Source: Begonia masoniana (lineage: Eukaryota; Streptophyta; Magnoliopsida; Cucurbitales; Begoniaceae). Taken from it: a stretch of 64,000 bases of DNA. Location of the stretch: the NCBI GenBank assembly GCA_022432975.1, contig CM039511.1:47440902-47504901 (forward strand), in the 5' to 3' direction. Of this stretch, positions 11,557 to 23,995 are shown one piece after another. Within the stretch, counting starts at the first letter, position 1; every line of letters begins with the position of its first letter. Under the pieces are notes generated by a model that saw only the letters and a list, made by a program, of their open reading frames with translations, was not told where the DNA came from and ran no database searches. The translations under genes and the position numbers were made by a program.

Positions 11557-12307
11557 TGATGAGAACCTTCAACAACGCGGAATTAGAAACTCAAGAATGC
11601 CTGTGAAATCAAGTATAAGGAACTTGACCCCAATCGAACCTTGCCGACGGAACCAAAGTTATCAAACAAGGAGCTTGACCCGTAACCGAACTTGTGGTTA
11701 GAACCAAAGCTATCAAGTTGATCTTTCAAGTTTTGACTTGAAGAAGATCTAGTTCTTCACAAAGAACAAAAGAGAAAATTCTCACAAAGAGTAACTCAAA
11801 ATCATGTATATTCTTTTTAATGTTGAAGCGCCTATGCCTTTAAATAGGCTACAAAATATCCTAAAAGTAATTAGGAAATAAAACTTTCTAAATCTAAGAT
11901 TAGGAAAACTTTCTAAAACTATAATTAAGAAACTTTCTAAAACTCTAATTAGGAAAACTTTCTAAAACTACAATTAAGAAAACTTTCTAAAACTATAATT
12001 AAGAAACTTTTTATAATTACGCGATCCACTCACTGTAGAAATCTTTGAGAATAGTCCAATATCTTTGAACGTGTGCTTGATCCTCCATTTATGCCTCACC
12101 TTGAAGAATGTCATAATGTTAGGGGATGCTGAGTTGAAGATGTTGATCTCCGTAAAACATATTTCTCCATGAAGAATTACAATATTTTGACATTGATGTT
12201 TGTCTTTGGGCTTGAGCTTGGTCGCACCTTGATTCACATTAGGACCTCCTTTGCTAGATGGATTATTGTCCTTGACATTGAGTTTGGACCTATCTTGGTT
12301 CGTATCA
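11557..12307 (-). repeat. Upstream (5') LTR of the minus-strand gag-only element (751 bp)
   Basis: This LTR copy adjoins the primer-binding site. It ends GGTTCGTATCA on the plus strand and is followed by CATGA and in-phase satellite. A TATA-like TTTAAATA (plus-strand reading near 11840) lies mid-LTR. Confidence 0.88.
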
Positions 12308-15300
12308 CATGACTTGTGGTTAGAACCTAAGTTATCCATTTCACATTCAAGGATTTAACTTGAAGTAATGAGAACGACGTATATTGATGACCCAACAACC
12401 TTTATGGACGCGTAACTAAGACTTATTATTGCGCTTGATGAAGCATAAGAAACTTCACTTCAATTGATTTGTTCCAGAGGAGTTGATCGTATCAAGCAAA
12501 TGAGGTTGAGTGTTACATGACTTCTGGTTAGAACCTAAGTTATCCATTTCACATTCAAGGTTTTAACTTGAAGTGATGAGAACGACGTGTATTGAGGACC
12601 CAACAACCTTCATCGACGCGAAACTAAGACTTAGTAATGCGCTTGATGAAGCATGAGAAACTTCACTTTAATCGATTTGTTCCAAAAGAGTTGAACGTAT
12701 CAAGCAAATGAGGTTGAGTGTTAGATTACTTGTGGTTAGAACCTAAGTTATCCATTTCACATTCAAGGTTTTAACTTGAAGTGATGAGAACGACGTGTAT
12801 TGATGACCCAACAACCTTCATGGAGGCATAATTAAGACTTATTAATGCGCTTGATGAAGCATTAGAAACTTTCACTTCAATCGATTTGTTCGAAAAGAGT
12901 TGAACGTAATCAAGCAAATAGGTTGAGTGTTACATGACTTGTGGTTAGAACCTAAGTTATCCATTTTACATTCAAGGTTTTAACTTGAAGTGATGAGAAC
13001 GACGTGTATTGAGGAACCTAAAGCCTTCATGGACGCGAAACTAAAACTTAGTAATGCACTTGATGGAGCATCAGAAACTTCATTTCAATCGATTTGTATC
13101 AAAAGAGTTGATCGTATCAAGCAAATGAGGTTGAGTGTTACATGACTTGTGGTTAGAACCTAAGTTATCCATTTCACATTCAAGGTTTTAACTTGAAGTG
13201 ATGAGAACGACATGTATTGAGGACGCAAAAACCTTCATTGACGCGAAACTAAGACTTATTAATGCGCTTGATGAAGTATTAGAAACTTCATTTCAATGAA
13301 TTTGTTCCACAAGAGTTGAACGTAACAAGCAAATATGGTTGAGTGTTACATGACTTGTGGTTAGAACTTAAGTTAACCATTTCACATTCAAGGTTTTAAC
13401 TTGAAGTGATTAGAACGACGTGTATTGAGGACCCAACAACCTCATGAACGCATAATTAAGACTTAGTAATACGCTTGATGAAGCATAAGAAACTTCACTT
13501 CAATCGATTTGTATCAAAGGAGTTGATCGTATCTAGCAAATGAGGTTGAGTGTTACATGACTGTGGTTAGAACCTAAGTTATCCATTTACATTCAAGGTT
13601 TTAACTTGAAGTGATGAGAACGACGTGTATTGAGGACCCAACAACCTTCATGGATGCGTATAAGGATTATAATGCGCTTGATGAAGCATTAGAAACTTCA
13701 CTTCAATCGATTTGTTCCAAAAGAGTTGAACGTATCAAGCAAATGAGGTTGAGTGTTACATGACTTGTGGTTAGAACCTAAGTTATCCATTTCACATTCA
13801 AGGTTTTAACTTGAAGTGATGAGAACGACGTGTATTGAGGACCCAACAACCTTCATGGACGCGTAATTAAGACTTATTATTGCGCTTGATGAAGCATTAG
13901 AATCTTCACTTGAATCGATTTGTTCCAAAAGAGTTGATCGTATCAAGCAAATGAGGTTGAGTGTTACATGACTGTGGTTAGAACCTAAGTTATCCATTTC
14001 ACATTCAAGGTTTTAACTTGAAGTGATGAGAACGACGTGTATTGAGGACCCAACAACCTTCATGGACGCGTAATAAGACTTATTAATGCCTTGATGAGGC
14101 ATTAGAAACTTTACTTCAATCGATTTGTTCCAAAAGAGTTGAACGTATCAAGCAAATGAGGTTGAGTGTTACATGACTTGTGGTTAGAACCTAAGTTATC
14201 CATTTCACATTCAAGGTTTTAACTTGAAGTGATGAGAACGACGTGTATTGAGGACCCAACAACCTTCATGGTAGCGTAATTAAGACTTATTAATGCGCTT
14301 GATGAAGCATTAGAAACTTCACTTCAATCGATTTGTTCTAAAAGAGTTGATCGTATCAAGCAAATGAGGTTTAGTGTTACATGACTTGTGGTTAGAACCT
14401 AAGTTATCCATTTCACATTCAAGGTTTTAACTTGAAGTGATGAGAACGAATGTATTGAGGACCCAAAACCTTCATGGACGCGTAACTAAGACTTATTAAT
14501 GCGCTTGATGGAGCATTAGAAACTTCACTTCAATCGATTTGTTCCAAAAGAGTTGAACGTAACAAGCAAATGAGGTTGAGTGTTACATGACTTGTGGTTA
14601 GAACTAAGTTAACCATTTCACATTCAAGGTTTTAACTTGAAGTGATTAGAACGACGTGTATTGAGGACCCAACAACCTCATGGACGCATAATTAAGACTT
14701 AGTAATACGCTTGATGAAGCATAAGAAACTTCACTTCAATCGATTTGTATCAAAGGAGTTGATCGTATCATGCAAATGAGATTGAGTGTTACATGACTGT
14801 GGTTAGAACCTAAGTATTCACATTCAAGGTTTTAACTTGAAGTGATGAGAACGACGTATATTGAGGACCCAACAACCTTATGGACGCGTAACTAAGACTT
14901 ATATTTGCGCTTGTTTAGCATAAGAAACTTCATTCAATTGATTTGTTCCAAAAGGAGTGATCGTATCAAGCAAATAAGGTTGAGTGTTACATGACTTCTT
15001 GTTAGAACCTAAGTATCTATTTCACATTCAAGGTTTTAACTTAAAGTGATGAGAACGATGTGTATTGAGGACCCAACAACCTTCATGGACGCGAAACTAA
15101 GACATAGTAATTCGCTTGATGAAGTATTATAAACTTCACCTCAACGATTTGTTCCAAAAAGTTGAACGTATCAAGCAAATGAGGTTGAGTCTTACATGAT
15201 TGTGGTTAGAACCTAAGTTATCAAATTCACATTCAAGGTTTTAACTTGAAGTGATGAGAGCGACGTGTATTGAGGACCCAACAACCTTCATGGACGCGTA

Positions 15301-16765
15301 ATTAACACTTATTAAAGCACTTGATGAAGCATTAGAAACTTTACTTCAATCGATTTGTTCCAAAAGAGTTGAACGTATCAAGCAAATGAGGTTGAGTGTT
15401 ACATTACTTGTGGTTAGAACCTAAGTTATCCATTTCACATTCAATGTTTTAACTTGAAGTGATGAGAACGACGTGTATTGAGGACCCAACAACCTTCATG
15501 GACGCGTAATTAAGACTTATTAATGCGCTTCATGAAGCATATGAAACTTCACTTAAATCGATTTGTTCCAAAAGAGTTGATCGTATCAAGCATATGAGGT
15601 TGAGTGTTACATGACTTGTGGTTAGAACCTAAGTTATCCATTTCACATTCAAGGTTTGAACTTGAAGTGATGAGAACGACATGTATGAGGACCCAAAACA
15701 TTCATTGACGCGAAAATAAGACTTATTAATGCGCTTGATGAAGTATTAGAAGCTTCACTTGAATCGATTTGTTCCAACAGAGTTGAACGTATCAAGCAAA
15801 TGAGGTTGAGTGTTACATGACTTATCGTTAGAACCTAAGTTATCAATTTCACATTCAAGGTCTTAACTTGAAGTGATGAGAACGACGTGTATTGAGGACC
15901 CAACAACCTTCATGGACGCTAAACTAAGACTTATTAATGCGCTTGATGAAGCATTAGAAACTTCACTTCAATCGATTTGTTCTAAAAGAGTTGAACGTAT
16001 CAAGCAAATGAGGTTTAGTGTTACATGACTTGTGGTTAGAACCAAAGTTATCCATTTCACATTCAAGGTTTTAACTTGAAGTGATGAGAACGATGTGTAT
16101 TGAGGACCCAACAACCTTCATGGACGCGTAATTAAGACTTAGTAATGCGCTTTATGAAGCATAAGAAACTTTATTTCAAACGATTTGTTCCAAAAGAGTT
16201 AATCGTATCAAGCAAATGAGGTTTAGTGTTACATGACTTGTGGTTAGAACCTAAGTTATCCATTTCACATTCAAGGTTTTAACTTGAAGTGATGAGAACG
16301 ACGTGTATTGAGGAACCCAACAACCTTCATCGACGCGAAACTAAGACTTAGTAATGCGCGTGATGAAACATTAGAAACTTCACTTCAATCGATTTGTTCC
16401 AAAAGAGTTTAACGTATCAGGCAAATGAGGTTGAGTGTTACATGACTTATGGTTAGAACCAAAGTTATGCATTTCACATTCAAGGTTTTAACTTGAAGTG
16501 ATGAGAACGACGTGTATTGAGAACCCAACAACCTTCATGGACGCGTAATTAAGACCTAATAATGCGCTTGATGAAGCATAAGAAACTTCATTTCAATCGA
16601 TTTGTTCCAAAAGAGTTGATCGTATCAAGCCAATGAGGTTTAGTGTTACATGACTTGTGATTAGAACCTAAGTTATCCATTTCACATTCAAGGTTTTAAC
16701 TTGAAGTGATGAGAACGACGTGTATTGAGGAGCCAACAACCTTCATGGACGCGAAACTAAAACTT
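12308..16765 (+). repeat. 208-bp satellite array, block 2 (about 21 monomers)
   Basis: The same monomer and orientation continue in phase from block 1. A distinctive variant with ACAACCTCATGGACGCATAA and GTATCAAAGGAGTTGATCG occurs at about 8291 in block 1 and about 13433 and 14671 here, so the blocks were one array before insertion. Small deletions are commoner than in block 1 (for example about 14800-15200). Confidence 0.95.
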
Positions 16766-18798
16766 TGTAACACCCGACAATCTCTGCCAGGTGATTTTCT
16801 TAACGGAATTAACTGTCACCTTTATTATTAATACTTGAATTTAATTTTAATGCCTAAGTTTATTTGATTTCTAATTTTGGGGTGGCAAAATGGTAATTAG
16901 GAAGGATCTTATTAATATAAATATAAAATGGAAACCTTAAACCTCACTAAAACCTCACTGTAGCCGACATTCTCCCTGCGATTCTCGTTTCTTCCAGTGC
17001 TCCCTTTCAGCCAGTAATCCTTTCATCAACGACCGACTCTTCATCCTTCTCGCCGATACTCAACTTACTAGGTAAGACTTTGACAATGCAATTGTTGAGT
17101 ATCCATTTAGGTGTTGGTTTGAGTTGGAGGTTGAGATTCAGGTTTGCCTAATAATGGATAGAATCGGAGTATTATTATCTATTAACGTAGTATTTATGAT
17201 TTTGATGATGATAAGTAGGAATTATGAATGTTGGCTGAGCTTGGGTAGTTAGTGAATCCGATTTCCCTTACTGATTAACTAGTATTTCTATGCGTACAAG
17301 GTGTTCAATAAAATTTCTGAATAAGATAAGTAGATCTTAGGAATCTTCCTTGGTTAGGACCTTACTAGTTTTGAGTTTAGATTATTAGGATTTTTATTTT
17401 AACTACTACAATGTAATGTTTTAGGTAAAGAAGTCTAAAGAAAAGGAGCTCAAGTTGCTAAGGAAACCAGGTAAGTGAATGTGTAGGAATCCCGGCCATT
17501 AGGGCCATACATCATAAGGATGCTAGGTAGAAACTGATACGATGATTAGAAGTTATTTAAGCTATTGTCTGTTACTTATGTTGATGTTTATTTTAAGTTA
17601 GTAAGATGGTTTGTACTTGGATGATTTATGGATGTTTGAGAACTATGTTATGTGATGTTCTGTTAGAGCCCATGAAGTCGACTGTCTAGTATGATAATTT
17701 CCATAGTCTGATGATTTAAGAACATTCATGTCATGCATCATGATTTACTTCGCAAGCACATGAAAATGATTTATGAGCATGTTTTCTCCATGAACAAGAT
17801 ATGAGAACGAATATGAAAACGATCACATACAACATGATTAAGTGAGGGTTGGGGGCGTGTTGACGCATGCCACAGTCCAAAGAGGGACCATGAATATGAC
17901 CCAAAGGGAAAAATCACTGTCAACTCCCCTTTTACGACACAAATCCTCCTTAATCCATATGATGAAAACGCTGATCACAAACAAGATGATAAATGATCAT
18001 GAACATGTTTTCTCTCAACTGTAAATGCATAAATACATGTTAGTTTTGCATTCCTTACTAAGCATTAGGCTTATAGTTTAAACATCATGATGTAGGTGAC
18101 GAGTTTTCAGGTGAGGATCTCAAAGTTAATGAAGATGTCTGAGTTTGGTTGCTGGAAGGTGTTCAGGGAGCAATTCTGTAGCTGGATGGCGAACAAGACC
18201 CCCCCCCCTGGTTTAATGTTCTTATGATTTTAGTGATGATTACAAATATGGAAGTATAAGTAGGATGAGAATATATTTTAAATTGTTTACTCGCCAGATG
18301 ATGTAAGTAAATTGTTTACTCGCAAGATGATGTAGTAGTATAGTCGTTCGTTCACCAGATGATGTCTCCTGTCGGATGAGGTAAGTGAGTCACGTGCATT
18401 GCCACCGGTCCACTGGATGATGCCTTTGATGGATGAAGACATCATTCAGCTGGCGTCATCGGTGGATAGTGAATGATTGTTGATCACCGGGCGATGTAGG
18501 TGTTATCTTTATCGGATGATATAAGTGATGATTTGTCGCTTAATGACCGGGCGATGTAGGTGTTCTCTTTACCGGAGGATATAATTAATGTTTTTGTCGG
18601 TTAGTGAAGGGCGATATTTAATTATGCACGTGTAACGCCCGTGTCCGCGGCAGAGGTCTCAGGTATTCCGCTGCTGGGCGATGCCTAATGAATCACGTGT
18701 GATGTCTTAAACTAAGTTATGATAAAAAAAAATACAAAAAAAAAGAGAACAAAGGAAAGTTAAAGATATATGGTCAATTCTAAAAGAGTCATGTTACA
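16766..18798 (+). mobile_element. Solo gypsy LTR (2033 bp) with AACTT target duplication
   Basis: It begins TGTAACACCCGAC, ends ATGTTACA, and is flanked by AACTT at 16761-16765 and 18799-18803 inside a satellite monomer. No internal sequence remains, so it is the product of LTR-LTR recombination. It is a relative of the LTR at 2316: TATA-like ATATAAATATAAAA near 16915, CT-rich leader, donor after 17071, a 46-nt exon-like block 17425-17470 and a 47-nt block 18096-18142 ending TGA. Blocks 2 and 3 read ...KELKLLRKPGDEFSGED... . A minisatellite with CAGATGATGTA-type units lies at about 18290-18610. Confidence 0.92.
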
Positions 18799-21395
18799 AA
18801 CTTAGTAATGCGCTTGATGAAGCATTAGAGATTTAACTTCAATCGATTTGTTCCAAATGAGTTGAACGTATCAAGCAAATGAGGTTGAGTGCTACAAGAC
18901 TTGTGGTTAAAACCTAAGTTATCCATTTCACATTCAAGGTTTTAACTTGAAGTGATTAGAACGACGTGTATTGAGGACCCAACAACCTTCATGGACGCGT
19001 AACTAAGACTTAGTAATGCGCTTGATGAAGCATTAGAAACTTCACTTCAATCGATTTTTTCTAAAAGAGTATAACGTATCAAGCAAATGAGGTTGAGTGT
19101 TACATGACTTGTGGTTAGAACCTAAGTTATCCATTTCACATTCATGGTTTTAACTTGAAGTGATTAGAACGACGTGTATTGAGGACACAACAACCTTCAT
19201 GGACGCGTCACTAAGACATAGTAATGCGCTTGATGAAGCTTTAGAAACTTCACTTCAATCGATTTGTTCCAAAAGAGTTGAAAGTATCAAGCAAATGAGG
19301 TTGAGTGTTACATGACTTGTGGTTAGAACCTAAGTTATCCATTTCACATTCAAGGTTTTAACTTGAAGTGATGAGAACGACGTGTATTGAGGACCCAACA
19401 ACCTTCATGGACGCGTAACTATGACTTAGTAATGCGCTTGATGAAGCATTAGAAACATAACTTTGATCGATTTGTTCCAAAAGAGTTGAACGTATCAAGC
19501 AAATGAGGTTGAGTGTTACATGACTTGTGGTTAGAACGTACGTTATCCATTTCACATTCAAGGTTTTAACTTGAAGTGATTAGAACGACGTGTTTTGAGT
19601 ACCCAACAACCTCCATGGACGCGTAACTAAGACTTAGTAATGTGATTGATGAAGCATTAGAAACTTCACTTCAATCGATTTGTTCCAAAAGAGTTGAACG
19701 TATCAAGCAAATGAGGTTGAGTGTTACATGACTTGTGGTTAGAACCTAAGTTATCCATTTCACATTCAAGGTTTTAACTTGAAGTGATGAGAACGACTTG
19801 TATTGAGGACCCAACATCCTTCATGGATGCGTAACTAATACTTATTAATGCGCTTGATGAAGCATAAGAAACTTCACTTCAATTGATTTGTTCCAAAAGA
19901 GGTGATCGTACGAAGCAAATGAGGTTGAGAGTTACATGACTTGTGGTTAGAACCTGAGTTATCCATTTCACATTCAAGGTTTTAACTTGAAGTGATAGGA
20001 ACGACGTGTATTGAGGACCCAACAACCTTCATGGACGCGAAACTAAGACTTAGTAATGCGCTTGATCAAGCATTAGAAACTTCACTTGAATCGATTTGTT
20101 ACAAAAGAGATGAACGTATCAAGCAAATGAGTTTGAGTGTTACATGACTTGTGGTTGGAACCTAAGTTATCCATTTCACATTCAAGGTTTTAACTTGAAG
20201 TGATAAGAATGACGTGTATTGAGGACCCAACAACCATCATGGACGCGTAATTTAGACTTAGTAATATGCTTGATGAAGCATAAGAAACTTCACTTCAATC
20301 GATTTGTTCCAAAAGAGTTGAACGTATCAAGCAAATGAGGTTGAGTGTTACATGACTTGTGGTTAGAACCTAAGTTATCCATTTTTCTTTCATGGTTTTA
20401 ACTTGAAGTGATGAGAACGACTTGTATTGAGGAACCAACATCCTTCATGGAAGCGTAACTTATACTTATTAATGCGCTTGATGAAGCATAAGAAACTTCA
20501 CTTCAATTGATTTATTCCAAAAGAGTTGATCGTATGAAACAAATGAGGTTGAGTGTTACTTGACTTGTGGTTAGAACCTAAGTTATCCATTTCACATTCA
20601 TGTTTTTAACTTGAAGTGATTAGAACGACGTGTATTGAGGGCCCAACAACCTTCATGGTAGCATAACTAAGACATAGTATTGCGCTTAATGAAACATTAG
20701 AAACTTCACTTCAATCGATTTGTTCCAAAATAGTTGAACGTATCAAGCAAATGAGGTTGAGTGTCACATGACTTGTGGTTTTAACCTAAGTTATCAATTT
20801 CACATCCAAGATTTTAACTTAAAGTGACGAGAACGATGTATATTGAGGACCCAACAACCTTCATGGACGCGTAACTATGACTTAGTAATGAGCTTGATCA
20901 AGCATTAGAAACTTAACTTCGATCGATTTGTTCCAAAAGAGTTGAACGTATCAAGCAAATGAGGTTGAGTGTTACATGACTTGTGGTTAGAACCTAAGTT
21001 ATCCAATTCACATTCAAGGTTTTAACTTGAAGTGATTAGAACGACGTGTATTGAGGACCCAACAACCTCCATGGATGAGTAACTAAGACTTAGTAATGCG
21101 ATTGATGAAGCATTAGAATCTTCAGTTCAACCGATTTCTTCTAAAAGAGTTGAACGTATCAAGCAAATGAGGTTGAGTGTTACATGACTTATGGTTAGAA
21201 CCTAAGTTATCCATTTCACATTCAAGGTTTTAGCTTGAAGTGATGAGAACGACTTGTATTGAGGACCCAACATCCTTCATGGATGCGTAGCTAATACTTA
21301 TTAATGCGCTTGATAAAGCATAAGAAACTTCACTTCAATTGATTTGTTCCAAAAGAGTTGATCGTATGTAGCAAATGAGGTTGAGTGTCACATGA
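18799..21395 (+). repeat. 208-bp satellite array, block 3 (about 12.5 monomers)
   Basis: The same monomer, in phase with block 2. A variant marked by CGACTTGTATTGAGG plus CATCCTTCATGGATGCG recurs at about 19796, 20412 and 21248; the last two are about 836 bp apart, again a four-monomer spacing. Confidence 0.95.
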
Positions 21396-21842
21396 TGTAA
21401 TACCCAGCTTGTACGGATTTCGGATATAATATATTATATTATTATTTTATTTAATGGCATTTTTGGTAAATATGTCAAATCAGGTCCGTTTCACGAAAAG
21501 AAAGCGTCACTGCGATCCTAACGATTAATAGGAATTTTAAGGAAATTATGGGAATTTTCGGAGATTAAACGCTATATTCCGAGTAATTACCTTTATCGTA
21601 ATGTAAATGACGTTCTCGTAAAAATAGCAAACGAGGTCCGAATTGCGAACGGACAGTTTTATTAAATCTCAAATAATAAGTTGGGTATATTGGCAAAATA
21701 TGGAAATTTGGGAAAGTCGAATCGCTAGACGATTAACGAACCGAAGAACGAAATCTATAAAGAAAACTCAAGAAGGACAAAATGGTAATTAATACAAGAC
21801 AAAATTTAATAAAAACAGAAATACTTCTCCTCCATCGACAGA

Positions 21843-23310
21843 ATGCATTTCTTCCTCTCTGTTTCTCATTTTCTCTCGCAAACCCTCTCTGGCCGCCGAC
21901 GTTTCTCACGATCCGACCTCCGGTTCTCTTCCGTTTTTCCTCCGTTCTTCACGTTTCTTCCTCCAATCGACGTTCTAGGTATGTCTCTATAGTTTTAGAA
22001 CGTTAGATTTCGAGTTTCGTAACGTTTAAATAATTAGGGTTTCGTTTAGGTTTCGATAAAAATATCGATTTAGGATCCGAAATTAATAGTTTGAGTATGA
22101 TTGACGATATAAAAGACGTATTTGACGTTATTGGACGAAGTTATATCAATTTGTGAAAATGTTAAAATTAGGGCTTTTTGAGATTTTAGGAAAAACTCGT
22201 AAATTGAGAATTTAGGTGCTGAGCGTAAATTTATCGATTAAATAGCTCAATGAATTGGATTAGAACTTTAGGAAAGTTTCCTTAGTTAAGGTTTTGTGAA
22301 TTTGGACGATCGATAGTTTAAACTCGTTTAACGTCGATATTGTGATTTGCTTCAGACAAACAACGCTCGTGGACGGAGCTTGAGCTGCTTTGGACACGAG
22401 GTAAGTTCTCGTGATCTTCTTTGGCCGATTGGCCTACACCGTACGTCGAATGTCGTCTCGAGGAGTTTTGGAGATGCCTTTAGTTAGTTTTGCTCGGTTT
22501 GGGTAGCTAGGTCTTAGGAGCTTATAGTTTATGCTTTTACAGTCATATAGTATTGCTTGTTTACTGTAAGTTATTGAACTGTTCACGCATCACTTGTTTT
22601 AAGGTAAAGTATAAAAAAATGAATTTCCACACAGAGTTTTAAAGATAACGTAATGCATTGCATCGGCCGAAAGGCTTATCGTTCATTGGCCGCAAGGCTT
22701 ATCGTGCATCGGCCGAAAGGCTTATTGATCATTGGCCGTAAGGCTTATTGTGCATTGGCCGAAAGGCGTATTGTATTGGCCGAAAGGCGTATTGTATTGG
22801 CCGAAAGGCGTATTGAGCATAGCATTGGCCGAAAGGCGTATTGTATTGGCCGAAAGGCGTATTGAGCATAGCATTGGCCGAAAGGCGTATTGAGCATAGC
22901 ATTGGCCGAAAGGCGTATTGTATTGGCCGAAAGGCGTATTGAGCATAGTATTGGCCGAAAGGCGTATTGAGCATAGCATTGGCCGAAAGGCGTATTGAGC
23001 ATAGCATTGGCCGAAAGGCGTATTGTATTGGCCGAAAGGCATATTGAGCATAGTATTGGCCGAAAGGCGTATTGTATTGGCCGAAAGGCGTATCGTATTG
23101 GCCGAAAGGCGTATTGTATTGGCCGAAAGGCGTATTGAGCATTGCATAGTAAGATAAAAATAAAGCATGGTTTATCGAACTCATACGCACAGCATGCATT
23201 GCATTTACGTAGAGCTTACTGGGATTTCATCTCATAGTGTATTGTATGGTGTAGGTGACCTAGATATCGAGGAACCAGGTGAGGATGGGATTCCTCCTCC
23301 TGAGGCATGA
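21843..23310 (+). CDS. Candidate spliced 78-aa LTR microprotein (three exons)
   Basis: Proposed exons are 21843-21978 (ATG to CTAG/GTATGT), 22356-22400 (TTCAG/ACAAAC to CGAG/GTAAGT) and 23255-23310 (GTGTAG/GTGACC to TGA). Phases agree (136 + 45 + 56 nt = 79 codons with stop). The N-terminus starts MHFFLSVSHF and is Ser/Phe/Arg-rich; the middle reads SWTELELLWTRGDLDI; the tail reads EEPGEDGIPPPEA. The 57-aa product predicted from the LTR at 56405 shares FFTF, KQxSW, TRGDL and IPPPE. The 3' LTR copy keeps the structure (28133-28268, 28646-28690, 29575-29630) with a Ser-to-Leu change in exon 2. No known domain is recognised and the function is unknown. Splicing is inferred from consensus sites and cross-LTR conservation; the blocks could instead be untranslated leader exons. 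Confidence 0.45.
22655..23145 (+). repeat. GGCCGAAAGGC minisatellite in the 5' LTR
   Basis: More than 20 units of an 18-bp core (ATTGGCCGAAAGGCGTATTG, overlapping ends) alternate with longer 27-29-bp units that add GAGCATAGC. The first five units are variants (CATCGGCCGAAAGGCTTAT). All three minus-strand frames stay open here only because the units lack stops. The copy in the 3' LTR (28950-29457) differs in unit number and by small deletions. Confidence 0.9.
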
Positions 23311-23700
23311 TACAGTTGACGAAGGATGGCGGCGGTGGTGTGCTGGCGCAGTCGAGGCTCACCTGACCCGTGGGGATAGTATGTATAGATTTTGGGAACG
23401 TTTTGGGATAATTGATAGAATATGTATAGGATGTTTAGGTAATGATATTTGTTTTGAAATTCTAGAACTGTTTGGGTAAACTGTTTATAGAAATGTTTTG
23501 GTTTAAAACAGTTATTTGAACGTTACAGAAATGTTTTTTTAAATGTTATGGATATGCTCGGTTTTAGAGCTTTCCACGCCATTTGTTTTTAGGAAGTTTT
23601 ATCACGTATTGGAATAGTATGTTTGGTGATGATTGGGAATGAAATCGAAAGAATATTGAAGTGTTTAGGGTGCTAGAATGTGAAGGAGATGGAGGGAGTT

Positions 23701-23995
23701 GCTCTCTGGAATCGGATTCCAGAGAGCTGTTTATATGTTTTGCTCTCTGTTGTTTTGCTCTTGTTGTGAGAAAAGAAAGGAGAAGGCAAAAATACAGAAG
23801 GGGGAGGGAGTGGGTCGCTGCAAAGTGCAGCGACTGGGCGCTGCAAAGAGCAGCGCCCGATCGCTGCAAAGAGCAGCGACTGGGCGCTGCAATAGAGCAG
23901 CGCCCGATCGCTGCACAATGCAGCGATCGTGCGCTGCATGGTGCAGCGCACACGGCGACCGTGCGCTGCAAATAGCAGCGCCCGGTCGCTGCTAT
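23701..23995. repeat. LTR hairpin followed by CGCTGC palindrome cluster
   Basis: A 27-bp inverted repeat (12-bp perfect arms GCTCTCTGGAAT) at 23701-23727 is followed about 85 bp later by alternating CGCTGCAAAGAGCAGCG-type palindromes (23814-23995). Equivalent modules are at 30021-30315, 47638-47995 and 61351-61470. Confidence 0.8.

Larger units (their letters stand above)
9040..12307 (-). mobile_element. Non-autonomous LTR retroelement with a gag-like frame (3268 bp)
   Basis: Two direct LTRs (9040-9863 and 11557-12307) flank about 1.7 kb. Read on the minus strand the LTR begins TGATACGAACC and ends GGTTCTCATCA. The reverse complement of the primer site TGGTATCAGAGC is at 11543-11554, three bases inside the upstream LTR, and a polypurine tract is at about 9864-9880. 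Flanks are TATGA (9035-9039) and CATGA (12308-12312), a target duplication with one change, and the satellite continues in phase. There is no pol, so mobilisation must have been in trans. The internal part 10709-11556 is non-coding, with A-rich GGAAACTTTTCA repeats and T-runs. Confidence 0.9.

Noticed and set aside
11366..11701. 111-aa frame starting in a T-run
   Set aside because: Phe-rich low-complexity read-through of poly-T into the LTR.
13806..13997. Short frames within satellite monomers (also 19358, 36547, 40921)
   Set aside because: They occur at the same monomer phase and are broken in most copies; no selection on frame is apparent.
22655..23145. Regular short repeats resembling a CRISPR array
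   Set aside because: The context is a plant LTR, units are directly adjacent without unique spacers, and there are no cas genes.
22653..23199. Several open frames on both strands over the GGCCGAAAGGC repeats (70-156 aa), again at 28947-29519
   Set aside because: They are translations of a minisatellite whose units lack stops; all frames are open together and there is no conserved start or domain.
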